Notes under the pieces: model-generated
Databases searched by the model: none
Seen by the model: only the letters and a program-made list of their open reading frames with translations
What the model was told of the DNA's origin: nothing
Translations under genes and position numbers: made by a program
Assembly: GCA_028712695.1 (NCBI GenBank)
Contig: JAQTQZ010000022.1
Span: 1-56,791 of the forward strand
Direction: 5' to 3'
DNA: 56,791 nucleotides
DNA from: Methylovulum sp.
GTDB lineage: Bacteria; Pseudomonadota; Gammaproteobacteria; Methylococcales; Methylomonadaceae
In this document: one piece after another, positions 19,135 through 27,306 of the stretch
Position numbering within the stretch: the stretch's first letter is position 1
Layout of the letters: each line of letters starts with the position of its first letter

Positions 19135-19728
19135 ATGAAAAAATGCGAATTTATCCAGCAGGCCGCCATTGAGTTCATGCCGCAGACTCAGTGGCAAACC
19201 GACAAGGCCATCGCCTACGCCGAACGACTGTGGGAACGGCTGACCGAAAAAGGCTACGGCGACGAAAAGCCCCGCCAACCGCGCGACATCCCCAAAGCCT
19301 ACGACAAACTCAGCCCGCTGCAAAAAGCCGGTTTTGATGTGTTCTGGATCGCCTTTGACTTAAAAAAATGCAGCAAGGACAAAGCCGCCATGCGCTGGCT
19401 GCAACTGGGCGACCTATCCAAAGCCGAGCATGACGCCATCATCACCGCCGCCAAACTAACCGCACAGGAACGCAAAACCCTGCCCGAAGGCCAGATTCCC
19501 AAACACGCCGAAGGCTGGCTATCGGAACGGCGCTGGCTGGGCTACCAAGCCACCGGCCTTGAGCAGCAACAAAAGCAGGATACCGAAAAACAGCGGCGAC
19601 TCACCGCGCTACTGGGCGACCTGGCCCATGCCAAGAAAATGTCGGAGATGACCGGGGATGAGTGGTGGCGCGGCGAGGCACAGCGGCTGGAACAAGCGGT
19701 GCGGGAAGCGCGGCAGGCTAATGCGTAG
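19135..19728 (+). CDS. unknown early-region protein between the operons
   Basis: 197 residues, helical, Lys/Gln/Trp-rich, with a long C-terminal coiled coil (about 140-195). It has a segment ending in EGWLSERRWLGY that resembles the C-terminal part of phage replication or DNA-binding proteins, a weak similarity from memory. It runs rightward, opposite to the virion operon and convergent with the repressor. Its stop codon lies inside a REP palindrome (19725-19757). A role in replication or regulation is only a guess. Confidence 0.65.
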   Translation: MKKCEFIQQAAIEFMPQTQWQTDKAIAYAERLWERLTEKGYGDEKPRQPRDIPKAYDKLSPLQKAGFDVFWIAFDLKKCSKDKAAMRWLQLGDLSKAEHDAIITAAKLTAQERKTLPEGQIPKHAEGWLSERRWLGYQATGLEQQQKQDTEKQRRLTALLGDLAHAKKMSEMTGDEWWRGEAQRLEQAVREARQANA

Positions 19729-19757
19729 GGTGGGCAGAACAGCGTTGTGCGCCCTAC
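19725..19757. repeat. GTAG-type REP palindrome between convergent genes
   Basis: GTAGGGTGGGC opens and GCGCCCTAC closes a 33-bp near-palindrome. The GTAG foot is the mark of REP elements moved by RAYT (Y1-type) transposases. It lies between the end of the 197-residue gene and the end of the repressor gene, supplies the stop codon of the former and could stop transcription on both strands. Confidence 0.75.
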
Positions 19758-20107
19758 ACGGCTGTTTGTTCAGGCGTTGGTTTTCCTCTAGCCTGCTCAA
19801 TCAGGCTTGCCATATGATTAATGGCTGCCCAATCTGAATCGGTAGCGTGTTCCAGGCTATTCAGCAAGTTCGCTTGGCGTATTGATAGCGGCTTCCCTGC
19901 CGCCATCATGCCTTGGCGGATACCAGTGAGGATATAAAGCCCGTCAACGCCTTTGGCCGATAACGCCGCCAACTGTGCCGTTGTTGGTGACGACCTATCT
20001 TTTTCCCAATTAATGACAGTTGTTTTGTCCACGCCAATCAGCTCAGCAAACGCCGTTTGCGACAGCTTGAGCATATCTCTCTCTTCTCTTATCCGAAAAC
20101 CTATCAT
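19754..20107 (-). CDS. Xre-family phage repressor
   Basis: 117 residues from the ATG at 20105-20107. The helix-turn-helix lies at about 6-58 (the LSQTAFAELIGVDKTTVINWE stretch has the usual recognition pattern), followed by a C-terminal helical region for dimerisation. The frame is open as far as 20167 (TTG) with an ATG at 20155, but those starts would put coding sequence across the early promoter and its operator, so the later start is preferred. The repressor lies divergent to the gp16-like gene, the usual lysogeny switch. An operator-like dyad overlaps its start codon, hinting at autoregulation. Confidence 0.85.
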   Translation of the reverse strand: MIGFRIREERDMLKLSQTAFAELIGVDKTTVINWEKDRSSPTTAQLAALSAKGVDGLYILTGIRQGMMAAGKPLSIRQANLLNSLEHATDSDWAAINHMASLIEQARGKPTPEQTAV

Positions 20108-20129
20108 TGAAATATTTCCGCCTTTTGTG

Positions 20130-20158
20130 TTGACTGGTTGAAAAATTTCAACCATAAT
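20130..20158 (+). promoter_or_regulatory. early promoter with repressor operators
   Basis: TTGACT (20130-20135), 17 bases, CATAAT (20153-20158) is a near-ideal sigma70 promoter reading toward the gp16-like gene. The spacer is an 18-bp dyad, GGTTGAAAAATTTCAACC (20136-20153). A second copy of its core, TTGAAATATTTC, lies at 20107-20118. The cores start 31 bp apart, three helical turns, suiting cooperative binding. The second copy overlaps the repressor start. Repression by the Xre protein at 19754-20107 is inferred. Confidence 0.8.
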
Positions 20159-20206
20159 TGATTCCAAGTTGTTTAGCTTAATTTTACATCAAGGAGAAAA
20201 CCCACC

Positions 20207-20413
20207 ATGCAAAAAACACTCACCCCTGAAGAAGTAAAAAACCAATTCAAGGCTCGTGGTGAACCAATTAGCCAATGGGCGAAAAGTCACGGCTATCCAC
20301 TTAACCGCGTCTACCGAGTACTCAACGGTCAAGATAAAGCTTACTGGGGCAAAGGCCATGACATCGCAGTTGCCCTGGGCATGAAAACCAACCCTGACCA
20401 ACCCGCCGCTTAG
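20207..20413 (+). CDS. BcepMu gp16-like early DNA-binding protein (Ner position)
   Basis: 68 residues. The pattern ISQWAKSHGYPLNRVYRVLNG followed by GKGHDIAVALGM is that of the phage-associated BcepMu gp16 family, with a helix-turn-helix at about 20-42. It is the first early gene, placed where Mu has Ner, and probably turns down early or repressor transcription. AAGGAG lies 10 bases before its ATG. It is followed closely by two short genes. Confidence 0.8.
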   Translation: MQKTLTPEEVKNQFKARGEPISQWAKSHGYPLNRVYRVLNGQDKAYWGKGHDIAVALGMKTNPDQPAA

Positions 20414-20422
20414 GAGAACCCC

Positions 20423-20572
20423 ATGACTATCCCCACCAGCACCAATGAAGGCGACGAACTGATCAGCTATTACTTGCACCCTGACGGCCAGTATCGCGAA
20501 GAATGCCCCATGCCCATGCCAGGCTATGCCCTCCCGCCGATGCCTGAAGGCATGGACGATTTGATTAATTAA
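20423..20572 (+). CDS. 49-residue early protein
   Basis: The frame begins at ATG 20423, 9 bases after the upstream stop and with GGAGAA before it. The protein is acidic, with many Met and Pro residues near its C-terminus. Its short length kept it out of simple ORF searches. The ribosome site, tight spacing and similar codon use support expression. No function recognised. Confidence 0.5.
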   Translation: MTIPTSTNEGDELISYYLHPDGQYREECPMPMPGYALPPMPEGMDDLIN

Positions 20573-20582
20573 GGAGCTACCC

Positions 20583-20744
20583 ATGAATATACACAACGAA
20601 TTGACCCAATACGCGCAATGGCGCACCCGCATTGATTTGTGGCTTGACGCCATCGACAACTACCTGACCCGCCGCCGCACCAAGCGCAGGATTAGGCAAT
20701 TGGCATGCACCCATAAAAAATTGGGCATGAGGACAAGCAAATGA
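20583..20744 (+). CDS. 53-residue basic early protein
   Basis: Begins at ATG 20583, with GGAG 6 bases before it, and ends in an ATGA overlap with the DUF3102 gene. The N-terminus is amphipathic and the C-terminal half very basic (Arg/Lys runs near 30-40), as in small DNA- or RNA-binding phage proteins. No family recognised; real by coupling and ribosome site. Confidence 0.5.
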   Translation: MNIHNELTQYAQWRTRIDLWLDAIDNYLTRRRTKRRIRQLACTHKKLGMRTSK

Positions 20745-21652
20745 CCGATAAAACTTTACCAAAAACCATACCCGAAACTAACGATATAGTGCCGTATGAC
20801 CGCTACCGCACTATTGGCGAGTGTAAGTTTTACTTGGATCAATCTGCCGAGACCATGTTAGAAGCGGGTAAGCGATTGATTGATTTAAAAAATAACGAAC
20901 CGCACGGCGAATTTGAGCGCATCGTTATGCAGGACTTGGGTATTCCGGCATCAACGGCTAGGCGAATGATGCAAACCACCATTAAATTTATGGGGCCGGC
21001 GCTGGAGGGGGAGAAACGCTCAGCGCTGGTCACTTTGGGCAAAGCTAAGATGTTCGAGCTTCTGTCCGAAAGTGACGATAATTTAGATGCGCTCGCTGAC
21101 GGTGGCACGATTAACGGCCTGGCACTAGATGATATTGCCCGCATGACAAGCCGAGAAGTAGCAGCGGCTTTTCGCAAGCATAAAGCCGACACAGCACAAG
21201 AGATGCAAAAACTCAAAGCCGAAATGGACGCCAAAGACCGCAAACTAAAATCACGCGCCGAAGAAATCAGCGACCTGAAAGACAAACTTGACGACAAAAA
21301 GGCGCGGCAAGTGGACGAAGACCCGATGGTCATCCAGCGGGAAGGCTACATCAAAGACCTGATGACTGACTCCATCAATATCCACGCCAGCATCAGCGCG
21401 GGCTTGCGCCAGCGTTGCCTGGCGGTATTCGATGCCCACGACCTGGGCGGCAATGACGAACATGCGCGGCTGGTAGTGTCGCAAGCCTTGGGCTTGGTGG
21501 CCAATATAGCTCGTAACTTAGCCATTGATTTGGGCATCAACCCCAACCAACTGCCAGAAACCAATTTGTTTGAAGCTATACACGGTGAAGGCGGCGCCAG
21601 CTGGCAAGCCGTCAACGAAGCCATGAAGGCGCAGGAGCAAGACAATGGCTAA
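20741..21652 (+). CDS. DUF3102-family early phage protein
   Basis: 303 residues. The first 130 residues match the DUF3102 pattern (YRTIGECKFYLDQ, LDLGIPASTARRMM-like run near 60-75). A long coiled coil follows at about 145-185, then a helical C-terminal domain. DUF3102 proteins occur in early regions of transposable phages and plasmids; their action is not known, though DNA binding near partition or replication proteins is suspected. It overlaps its neighbours on both sides. Confidence 0.8.
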   Translation: MTDKTLPKTIPETNDIVPYDRYRTIGECKFYLDQSAETMLEAGKRLIDLKNNEPHGEFERIVMQDLGIPASTARRMMQTTIKFMGPALEGEKRSALVTLGKAKMFELLSESDDNLDALADGGTINGLALDDIARMTSREVAAAFRKHKADTAQEMQKLKAEMDAKDRKLKSRAEEISDLKDKLDDKKARQVDEDPMVIQREGYIKDLMTDSINIHASISAGLRQRCLAVFDAHDLGGNDEHARLVVSQALGLVANIARNLAIDLGINPNQLPETNLFEAIHGEGGASWQAVNEAMKAQEQDNG

Positions 21653-21866
21653 CCATTACCTGATCATTGAAACCGCCGAAGACAGCCTAAACGTTAAAAC
21701 GCTGGTCGCCACCCGCTTGGACGAACAACCCCACGCTAACGATGCCGCCGCTTCTGAGTTGTTGGATTTTCTAACCGCCGCCGCACAAATCTGGCTAGAA
21801 ACTAAACACATGCCCATAGCACAGGCGCTGGCCCATGTAAAAAACTTAACCACCGTCAGGCACTGA
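21645..21866 (+). CDS. small early protein upstream of transposase
   Basis: 73 residues, overlapping the end of the DUF3102 gene by 8 bases and ending one base before the transposase start, so it is translated from the same message. The protein is helical and mildly acidic. No domain recognised. Confidence 0.6.
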   Translation: MANHYLIIETAEDSLNVKTLVATRLDEQPHANDAAASELLDFLTAAAQIWLETKHMPIAQALAHVKNLTTVRH

Positions 21867-21867
21867 T

Positions 21868-23655
21868 ATGGAACCGCGCATCGCTGTGTTAATGCACCAC
21901 TACGCCAACCAATGGCACGCCACCGCACATGGCGACAAACGGCCCTTGCTGGAAGATGCCATGCGGGTGCTGGGGGTGAGTGACAAAACCTTTTACCGCT
22001 GGCTAAAGCAAATGCGCCCACAGCCGCGCAAACGCCGCACCGATGCGGGCGGCACGGCCTTACCCATAGAAGAGGCCGGGGTTATCAGTGCTTACTTAAT
22101 GGAGGGCTACCGGCTCAACAACAAGCGTAAAGCCATTGCGCTAGAGACCGCCGTCACCGCACTACGGGCAGATGGCAAAATTATTGCCGGCCAGGTTGAC
22201 CCCTCAACGGGGGAAATCCGCGATTTGTCGATGTCCGCCATCCACCGCGCCTTGTATCAATACAACCTGCACCCACGGCAATTGCGGGTGGCCGAACCCA
22301 GCACCAAGCTGGCGACAGAACACCCCAACCAGTTGTGGCAAATTGATGGGTCGGTGTGCGTGTTGTATTACCTGCCTGACGGCTCGCACGTCATTGAAGA
22401 GCTGGACGAGGGCAAGCACTACAAGAACAAGCCACAGAATCTGAAAGCGATTGAGGAGCGGCGGGTGATCCGTTACGTGCTGACCGACCACACCACCAAT
22501 GTGACGCGCTTTAAATATTATCCCCATGCAGAAAGCGCGGAACATTCTGTCGATTTTTTCTGCTGGGCGATGGCGCCCAAGGCCAATCCCGCCGACCCGT
22601 TCCACGGTCGCCCCACTAAGCTGTACGTTGACCCGGGCGCAACCGCAGGCGGCTTGGTGCAACGGCTATGTGTCCGTATGGGCATTGAGCTGGTGGTGCA
22701 TAAGGCGCGTAACGCCAAAGCTACAGGCAGTGTGGAGAACGGCCAATGGCGGGTGGAATCACTGTTTGAGCAAGGCTTGCGCTTTCAACGCCAACACATC
22801 AACAGCTTCGATGCACTGAACGCATTGGCCGAAGTCTGGCAGCTGCACTACAACGCCACAACCAAGGTCAAGCGCCACGGCATGGCACGGTTTGAGGCGT
22901 GGATGCACATCACCACCGCGCAACTGGTAGTGACCCGCGAAGCCACAATATTAAAGGATTTGGCAACTAGCGAACCCGTAGACCGCACCGTATCAAGCAA
23001 TTTAACGGTGTCGTTTGACGGCAAAATCTGGAGTGTGCGCGCCGTGCCAGGCGTGATGGTGAAAGCCAAGGTGCTGGTGTGTTGGCATCCCTACCGCGAT
23101 TGCGCGATGGCAGTCACGCTAGATGCCGAAGGACGCGAAACCCATATCGAGCTGGCAGACGTAACGGGCATGGTAGACCCAGCGCAAGGTTTATGGGGAT
23201 TTCAAACCAACGCCAACAAGGTGGGCGAATACCACGCCATGCCCGACACCGTGGGCGAGCAAAACCGCAAAGAATTGGCACTGATGGCATCGGGCAGCAA
23301 AACCCATGACGAAGACAAGAAAAAACGCCGTAAAACCCAGCAATACATGCCTTTCGATGGCGAGGTGAATCCCTTCAAAGCCGCCGAAACCACCGAACTG
23401 CCCAGCTATATCAACAAACGCGGCACGGTGCTGGACATGCCCACGCCACGGGTGGAGGCTATCCCATTAACCGTTGTCCATGCTGCGCAGATTTTGATGG
23501 CGCGGTTGGCGGAGGCAGGCATTGACTGGACAGTTGAGCACATGAAAACGCTGCGCGGACGATTTCCAGGCGGTGTGCCTGAAGTAGCGCTAGACGGGCT
23601 GGTGGATGAGTTTGTGGCGTGGACGGCGCGGCCTAAATTGGCGGTGGTGAAATGA
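21868..23655 (+). CDS. Mu A-type DDE transposase
   Basis: 595 residues. An N-terminal helix-turn-helix (about 30-55) is followed by a second helical DNA-binding region (about 60-150). The RNase H-like core has D160 in WQIDGS, D255 in LYVDPGA and E290 in TGSVENGQ, a D-D-35-E layout. The C-terminal 250 residues hold the barrel and the likely ATPase-contacting tail. It joins phage ends to target DNA at integration and during replicative transposition. It belongs with the B ATPase just downstream and would bind the 23-bp-period sites at 137-167 and 40272-40302. No key residue is missing. Confidence 0.95.
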   Translation: MEPRIAVLMHHYANQWHATAHGDKRPLLEDAMRVLGVSDKTFYRWLKQMRPQPRKRRTDAGGTALPIEEAGVISAYLMEGYRLNNKRKAIALETAVTALRADGKIIAGQVDPSTGEIRDLSMSAIHRALYQYNLHPRQLRVAEPSTKLATEHPNQLWQIDGSVCVLYYLPDGSHVIEELDEGKHYKNKPQNLKAIEERRVIRYVLTDHTTNVTRFKYYPHAESAEHSVDFFCWAMAPKANPADPFHGRPTKLYVDPGATAGGLVQRLCVRMGIELVVHKARNAKATGSVENGQWRVESLFEQGLRFQRQHINSFDALNALAEVWQLHYNATTKVKRHGMARFEAWMHITTAQLVVTREATILKDLATSEPVDRTVSSNLTVSFDGKIWSVRAVPGVMVKAKVLVCWHPYRDCAMAVTLDAEGRETHIELADVTGMVDPAQGLWGFQTNANKVGEYHAMPDTVGEQNRKELALMASGSKTHDEDKKKRRKTQQYMPFDGEVNPFKAAETTELPSYINKRGTVLDMPTPRVEAIPLTVVHAAQILMARLAEAGIDWTVEHMKTLRGRFPGGVPEVALDGLVDEFVAWTARPKLAVVK

Positions 23656-23657
23656 CC

Positions 23658-23750
23658 GTAGATTGGGGTGAGGCACGAACCCTTTATGCCCCAGAAGGTA
23701 CAACACATCGAAATACCAAACGTTGGGGTTCGTGCCTCACCCCAACCTAC
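23658..23750. repeat. paired GTAG palindrome between transposase and ATPase genes
   Basis: GTAG-A-TTGGGGTGAGGCACG at 23658 pairs with its reverse complement ending in CCTAC at 23750; the arms are about 25 bp, one mismatch, with about 43 bases between. It is an inverted REP pair with the GTAG foot. It fills the space between the transposase stop and the ATPase start, so a hairpin in the message could set the ratio of the two proteins. Confidence 0.75.
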
Positions 23751-23764
23751 AACAGGAAAACCCA

Positions 23765-24952
23765 ATGGCACTAAAAGACACATTAACCGCACACCGCATA
23801 ACACCCAGCCAACTGGGCTTAGCGTTAAAGCAACGGGATGGGCGATTCCAGGGGCAAGCCTATAGCCGTTCGGCAATGGCACAACTCATTAACCACGGCG
23901 TGTTCCCGAAATCGACGCCAGAAACCGACTTAAAAAGACAAATTGATGATTTTTTAACCCGCCAAGGCGTAAGCCCGGCGGAACTTGCAACCCTCTGGCC
24001 TACGGCGGCAACCGCAAGCACAGAAGAAACCACAAAGGAACACGAAACTATGTTACCAACAAAAGAGGAACTGACACAAGCCGCCCGCCAGCATTTCAAA
24101 CTGCTGCGCGACCCGTTTGGTGATGTTGAAGACGACAGCCAAATGTACTTATCGCCGCAAGTGCTGGACGCGCGGGAATCGCTACTTGATGTAATGAAAC
24201 ACGGCGGCTTTATGGCCTTGGTGGGCGAATCCGGCGCCGGCAAATCCACGCTGTTGGAAGACTGTGAGGAGTACATCCGCGCCCACGGCCTGCCTGTCAC
24301 TTTGATTAAACCGCCCATCACCGGCATGGACACCGACAAAGATAAAGGCAGCCCGCTGCGGGCGCGGAGCATCTTGCTGATGATTTTAGATGCAGTAGCC
24401 CCCAACGCCCGCCGCTACCAAGAACTGCCGCGCCTGACCGCCGAGGTGATCCGCCAATTGTCCGAGCGTAAAACCGACCAAAGCTTTTGCCTGGTGATCG
24501 ACGACGCGCACCGCTTGGGTGGACATACCCTTAACCACTTGAAAGACTTCTACGAGTTCAAAATGGGGCGCAAACGGCTATTAGGCATTGTCTTGATGGG
24601 GCAACCCAAGCTAGGCCAACGCCTAGACCCGCACAACCCCGATGTGGTGCAGATCACCCAACGCTGCAAGATGGAAGTATTGCCGCCGCTGTTGGATGCC
24701 ACCTCCATCAAAGCCTATCTGGACACCCGCTTGAAAGTGATGGGGCGCACGGCAGACAGCGTGTTTAGCGATGATGCCTACGACGCCATCCGCGCCAAGC
24801 TGGCGGGCGTGGTGCACGGGGCGGCACGTAAAGCTGTCACCATCGAGCAAGCCTATCCGTTGGCCGTTAATAACACCGTTATCCGCGCGATGAATTTGGT
24901 CGCCAAAATAATGGATGACAAAGTGGGCGCACATGCCATCAAAGGGGGCTAG
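23765..24952 (+). CDS. Mu B-type transposition ATPase
   Basis: 395 residues from the ATG at 23765, which has AGGAAAA before it; an in-frame ATG at 23723 lies inside the palindrome and is less likely. Residues 1-90 hold an N-terminal helix-turn-helix-like domain. The AAA+ part has Walker A GESGAGKST (154-162) and Walker B LVIDDAHR (about 243-250). MuB-type ATPases bind target DNA, stimulate the transposase and give target immunity. The ExeA-like form is typical of B3/D3112-related phages. Confidence 0.9.
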   Translation: MALKDTLTAHRITPSQLGLALKQRDGRFQGQAYSRSAMAQLINHGVFPKSTPETDLKRQIDDFLTRQGVSPAELATLWPTAATASTEETTKEHETMLPTKEELTQAARQHFKLLRDPFGDVEDDSQMYLSPQVLDARESLLDVMKHGGFMALVGESGAGKSTLLEDCEEYIRAHGLPVTLIKPPITGMDTDKDKGSPLRARSILLMILDAVAPNARRYQELPRLTAEVIRQLSERKTDQSFCLVIDDAHRLGGHTLNHLKDFYEFKMGRKRLLGIVLMGQPKLGQRLDPHNPDVVQITQRCKMEVLPPLLDATSIKAYLDTRLKVMGRTADSVFSDDAYDAIRAKLAGVVHGAARKAVTIEQAYPLAVNNTVIRAMNLVAKIMDDKVGAHAIKGG

Positions 24953-24954
24953 CC

Positions 24955-25239
24955 ATGCTATTAAAAAGACGCACAATGCCCGATGCGGCAGTGTTGTTGG
25001 TGCGGCACCAGCGGTTAATCGGCGCGCTTACCCTATTGCAGGGCCGGACAGTTGAAGTGCGCGGTGTCACGTTTGTCGGCGATATGCCGGTGATTGACGT
25101 GCTGGACTGCCCGGGCAACCGCAGGTTTTTTGGCGTGGAGGTGGTGGGCGCTTGTCATGATGGCCTGCACCGCGCCGTGCGGAAACAAGTGTTTATACAC
25201 GGCTGCAAAATCCAGTGGAGCGAGCATGTTAACGACTAA
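24955..25239 (+). CDS. 94-residue early protein, unknown
   Basis: Starts 2 bases after the ATPase stop. The protein is compact, strand-rich and slightly basic with two cysteines. No motif was recognised. By spacing it belongs to the early operon. Confidence 0.6.
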   Translation: MLLKRRTMPDAAVLLVRHQRLIGALTLLQGRTVEVRGVTFVGDMPVIDVLDCPGNRRFFGVEVVGACHDGLHRAVRKQVFIHGCKIQWSEHVND

Positions 25240-25276
25240 TCTGCATTTAACTATTTAAAACCCAACGGAGCTAAAA

Positions 25277-25921
25277 ATGAACACAGTAGATTTATCAAAA
25301 TACCGAAAAAATAGCCAAGGACACCTAGTGCCTTTGGAAGACATTCCAGAAATTAAACTCCAACGCGATGACTTAGTGCGCGAACTGGTTAACCAAGCGG
25401 TTGATTACCGTGTAGCGCTTGAGGCGTTTAAGTTGCAAGCCGAAAACGACATTGAAGCGCACATCGAACTGGCAGCCGATCAGTTTGATGTCAAGCTCGG
25501 TAGCGACAAGGGCAATTTGTCGCTTAGCTCGTTGGATGGCCAATACCAAGTTAAAATCAGCACCGAACGGCTAATCCAGTTCGACGAAAACATTGAAGCG
25601 GCAAAAAAGTGCATGGATGACTACTTAGAAAAAGCCACCCAAGCCGACAAGAACCTGCGCAAGTTGCTGAAAAGCATTTTCCATGTCAATGACGCGGGCA
25701 ATTTGGATGCTAAAAAACTGTTGATGCTCGACAAACTTGACATTGATGATGACAACTGGAAAAAAGCCATGGCGATCATCCAGAAAGCCAAAGATACCAG
25801 CCAAACCAAACGCTACATGCGTTTTTACCAGCGCGTTGGCAAAGAGCGCAAATGGGCGCAAATATCCCTTAATTTCAGCGGTATTGAAGTAGCTGATGAC
25901 GGGGAGGATAGCAATGGCTAA
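25277..25921 (+). CDS. DUF3164-family protein
   Basis: 214 residues, the family length. The N-terminal segment SQGHLVPLEDI and the helical middle and C-terminal run (RYMRFYQRVGKERKWAQISL) are DUF3164 marks. It occurs in Mu-like phages between the transposition genes and gemA, as here; function unknown. An AACGGAGC ribosome site precedes it. It overlaps gemA by 8 bases. Confidence 0.85.
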   Translation: MNTVDLSKYRKNSQGHLVPLEDIPEIKLQRDDLVRELVNQAVDYRVALEAFKLQAENDIEAHIELAADQFDVKLGSDKGNLSLSSLDGQYQVKISTERLIQFDENIEAAKKCMDDYLEKATQADKNLRKLLKSIFHVNDAGNLDAKKLLMLDKLDIDDDNWKKAMAIIQKAKDTSQTKRYMRFYQRVGKERKWAQISLNFSGIEVADDGEDSNG

Positions 25922-26570
25922 CCCCCATGTAGGGTACGCTGCGCGTACCGAAACCGACCGCCGCGCCGCCCTGGTCAAAAAAATCAACACCGCCCGCCGC
26001 CAGTTGGGTTGGGATGACGCGGCTTGGGAAACCATTAAATTTATGCACGGCAACTGCCAATCCATCGCCAAAGACGCCCAGCCACAAGCATCAATGGCGC
26101 AACTGGAAGCCATTATGGGCCACGCCCGCGCCTGCGGCTTTAAAGACACTTACCAAAAGGCCGCCGGCAAACGTAGCGCACCCTTGTCGCAGGCCAAACA
26201 GGCCAAACTGCTGCGCGGCCTGTGGCTGGAGCTGCACACCCTGGGCGCGGTGCAAGACCCGGACGAAACCGCGCTGTGCCGCTGGGTGATGACCACCCGC
26301 AAAGGCGCGGTACAGGGCGGCCATGTCACCACCAATCTGGCGTTCCTGGAATGGCGAGGCGATGACTTGCACCAAGCCATTGAACGCCTCAAGCAATGGC
26401 GGCTACGCTGGTTGAGATCGGGGAAAATGGCTTGCCCTGAGTGTGGCAAGGCATTCAAACCCACTGATAAACAAGCCCGCGCCTTCGGCAAAATTGCCTG
26501 CCAAGCCCATACGCCGGACGTGGCCTATGTGTTTATTCCGCCTGTAGCTAAAGAAGACAGAGGTATGTAA
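25914..26570 (+). CDS. GemA / Mu gp16-type regulatory protein
   Basis: 218 residues from ATG 25914 (GGGGAGG 6 bases before). After a short N-terminus the family pattern begins at RRAALVKKINTARRQLG, with a helical body and a C-terminal Cys pair (CPECGKAF) that may bind zinc. In Mu, GemA affects host gene expression. A GTAG palindrome (25929-25949) lies inside the gene and encodes residues about 5-12, upstream of the conserved part. It overlaps the Mor-like gene by one base. Confidence 0.85.
   Translation: MANPHVGYAARTETDRRAALVKKINTARRQLGWDDAAWETIKFMHGNCQSIAKDAQPQASMAQLEAIMGHARACGFKDTYQKAAGKRSAPLSQAKQAKLLRGLWLELHTLGAVQDPDETALCRWVMTTRKGAVQGGHVTTNLAFLEWRGDDLHQAIERLKQWRLRWLRSGKMACPECGKAFKPTDKQARAFGKIACQAHTPDVAYVFIPPVAKEDRGM
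25929..25949. repeat. GTAG palindrome inside gemA
   Basis: GTAGGGTACGC-T-GCGCGTACC matches the REP form seen at 27915 and 30463 but lies within the 5' end of gemA. It is read in frame and codes for extra N-terminal residues. Confidence 0.7.
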
Positions 26571-26947
26571 TGAACACCGCGCTGCTGCCCGAATCCATCA
26601 CCGAACTGGTGGAGCTGATTGGTTACACCAAAACCCAAGCCTTGGTGGACAAGCTGGGCGGGGCGCGGTTCCGCTTTACCGGCCCGTTCCAGGCAACGGT
26701 GGCCGGCATTGTCGGCGAGGAGGCTTATGCCGTGCTGGTGGCAAGGTACGGCGGCGAAGCGGTGGAGCTGGCGCGGTGCAGCCAATTGTTAAGGGCGCGC
26801 AAAGTGTCCGAAGCCGTGGCGGAGCTGGAGCGCGGTGCCACCACCAACACCCTGGCCATCGCCCACGGCGTGACCGGGCGCACGATACGCAATTGGAAAA
26901 AGGCCGCCGGTGCAATCGACGGGAACCAATTGGATTTGTTCAAATAA
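26570..26947 (+). CDS. Mor-type middle/late transcription activator
   Basis: 125 residues. The start LLPESITELVELIG is the Mor/C dimerisation domain signature, followed by the GG segment and a C-terminal helix-turn-helix at about 88-118 (LAIAHGVTGRTIRNWKK). Mor-family proteins bind dyads upstream of target promoters and recruit RNA polymerase. It is the best candidate to drive the two late operons, each with a dyad near its start (18889-18915, 30535-30561). That pairing is inferred. Confidence 0.85.
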   Translation: MNTALLPESITELVELIGYTKTQALVDKLGGARFRFTGPFQATVAGIVGEEAYAVLVARYGGEAVELARCSQLLRARKVSEAVAELERGATTNTLAIAHGVTGRTIRNWKKAAGAIDGNQLDLFK

Positions 26948-26971
26948 TTTTTTTAACCCAGAGGAAACGCC

Positions 26972-27283
26972 ATGAACCAAAAATACCTGATCGAAACAAT
27001 AGCCAACAAAACCAACCTGCCCACCGCCGTTATAGAAAAGGTGATAAAAGCCCAAGCCGAGGCAATCACCGAAGAGCTGAAGCAGCCTGGCGGCGAAATC
27101 ACCCTGCATCACCAGATCGGCAAGCTTAAAATCGCCTTGACCGCCGGGCGCCAAGGCCGCAATCCCGCCACCGGCATGCCCATCACCATCGCGGCCAAGC
27201 GCAAGGTGGTTTTTAAGGTGGCCAAAGGCTTGAAGGAGGCGGTAAACGTAGGTTGGGGTGACGTAAGGAACCCCAACACATAG
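26972..27283 (+). CDS. HU/IHF-like DNA-binding protein
   Basis: 103 residues. The pattern LIETIANKTNLPTAVIEKVIKA and the beta-arm (GRNPATGMPITI) are those of the HU/IHF group. Such proteins bend DNA and assist Mu transposition complexes. Residues from about 92 onward are encoded by a GTAG palindrome, so the C-terminus has been replaced or extended. GAGG lies before the ATG. Confidence 0.85.
   Translation: MNQKYLIETIANKTNLPTAVIEKVIKAQAEAITEELKQPGGEITLHHQIGKLKIALTAGRQGRNPATGMPITIAAKRKVVFKVAKGLKEAVNVGWGDVRNPNT
27248..27277. repeat. GTAG palindrome at the HU gene end
   Basis: GTAG followed by GTTGGGGT, a 10-base loop and ACCCCAAC. It supplies the last residues of the HU-like gene. The sequence form is related to the arms at 23658-23750. 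Confidence 0.65.
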
Positions 27284-27306
27284 GTTATGGTATTAATGGA
27301 CGGGAG

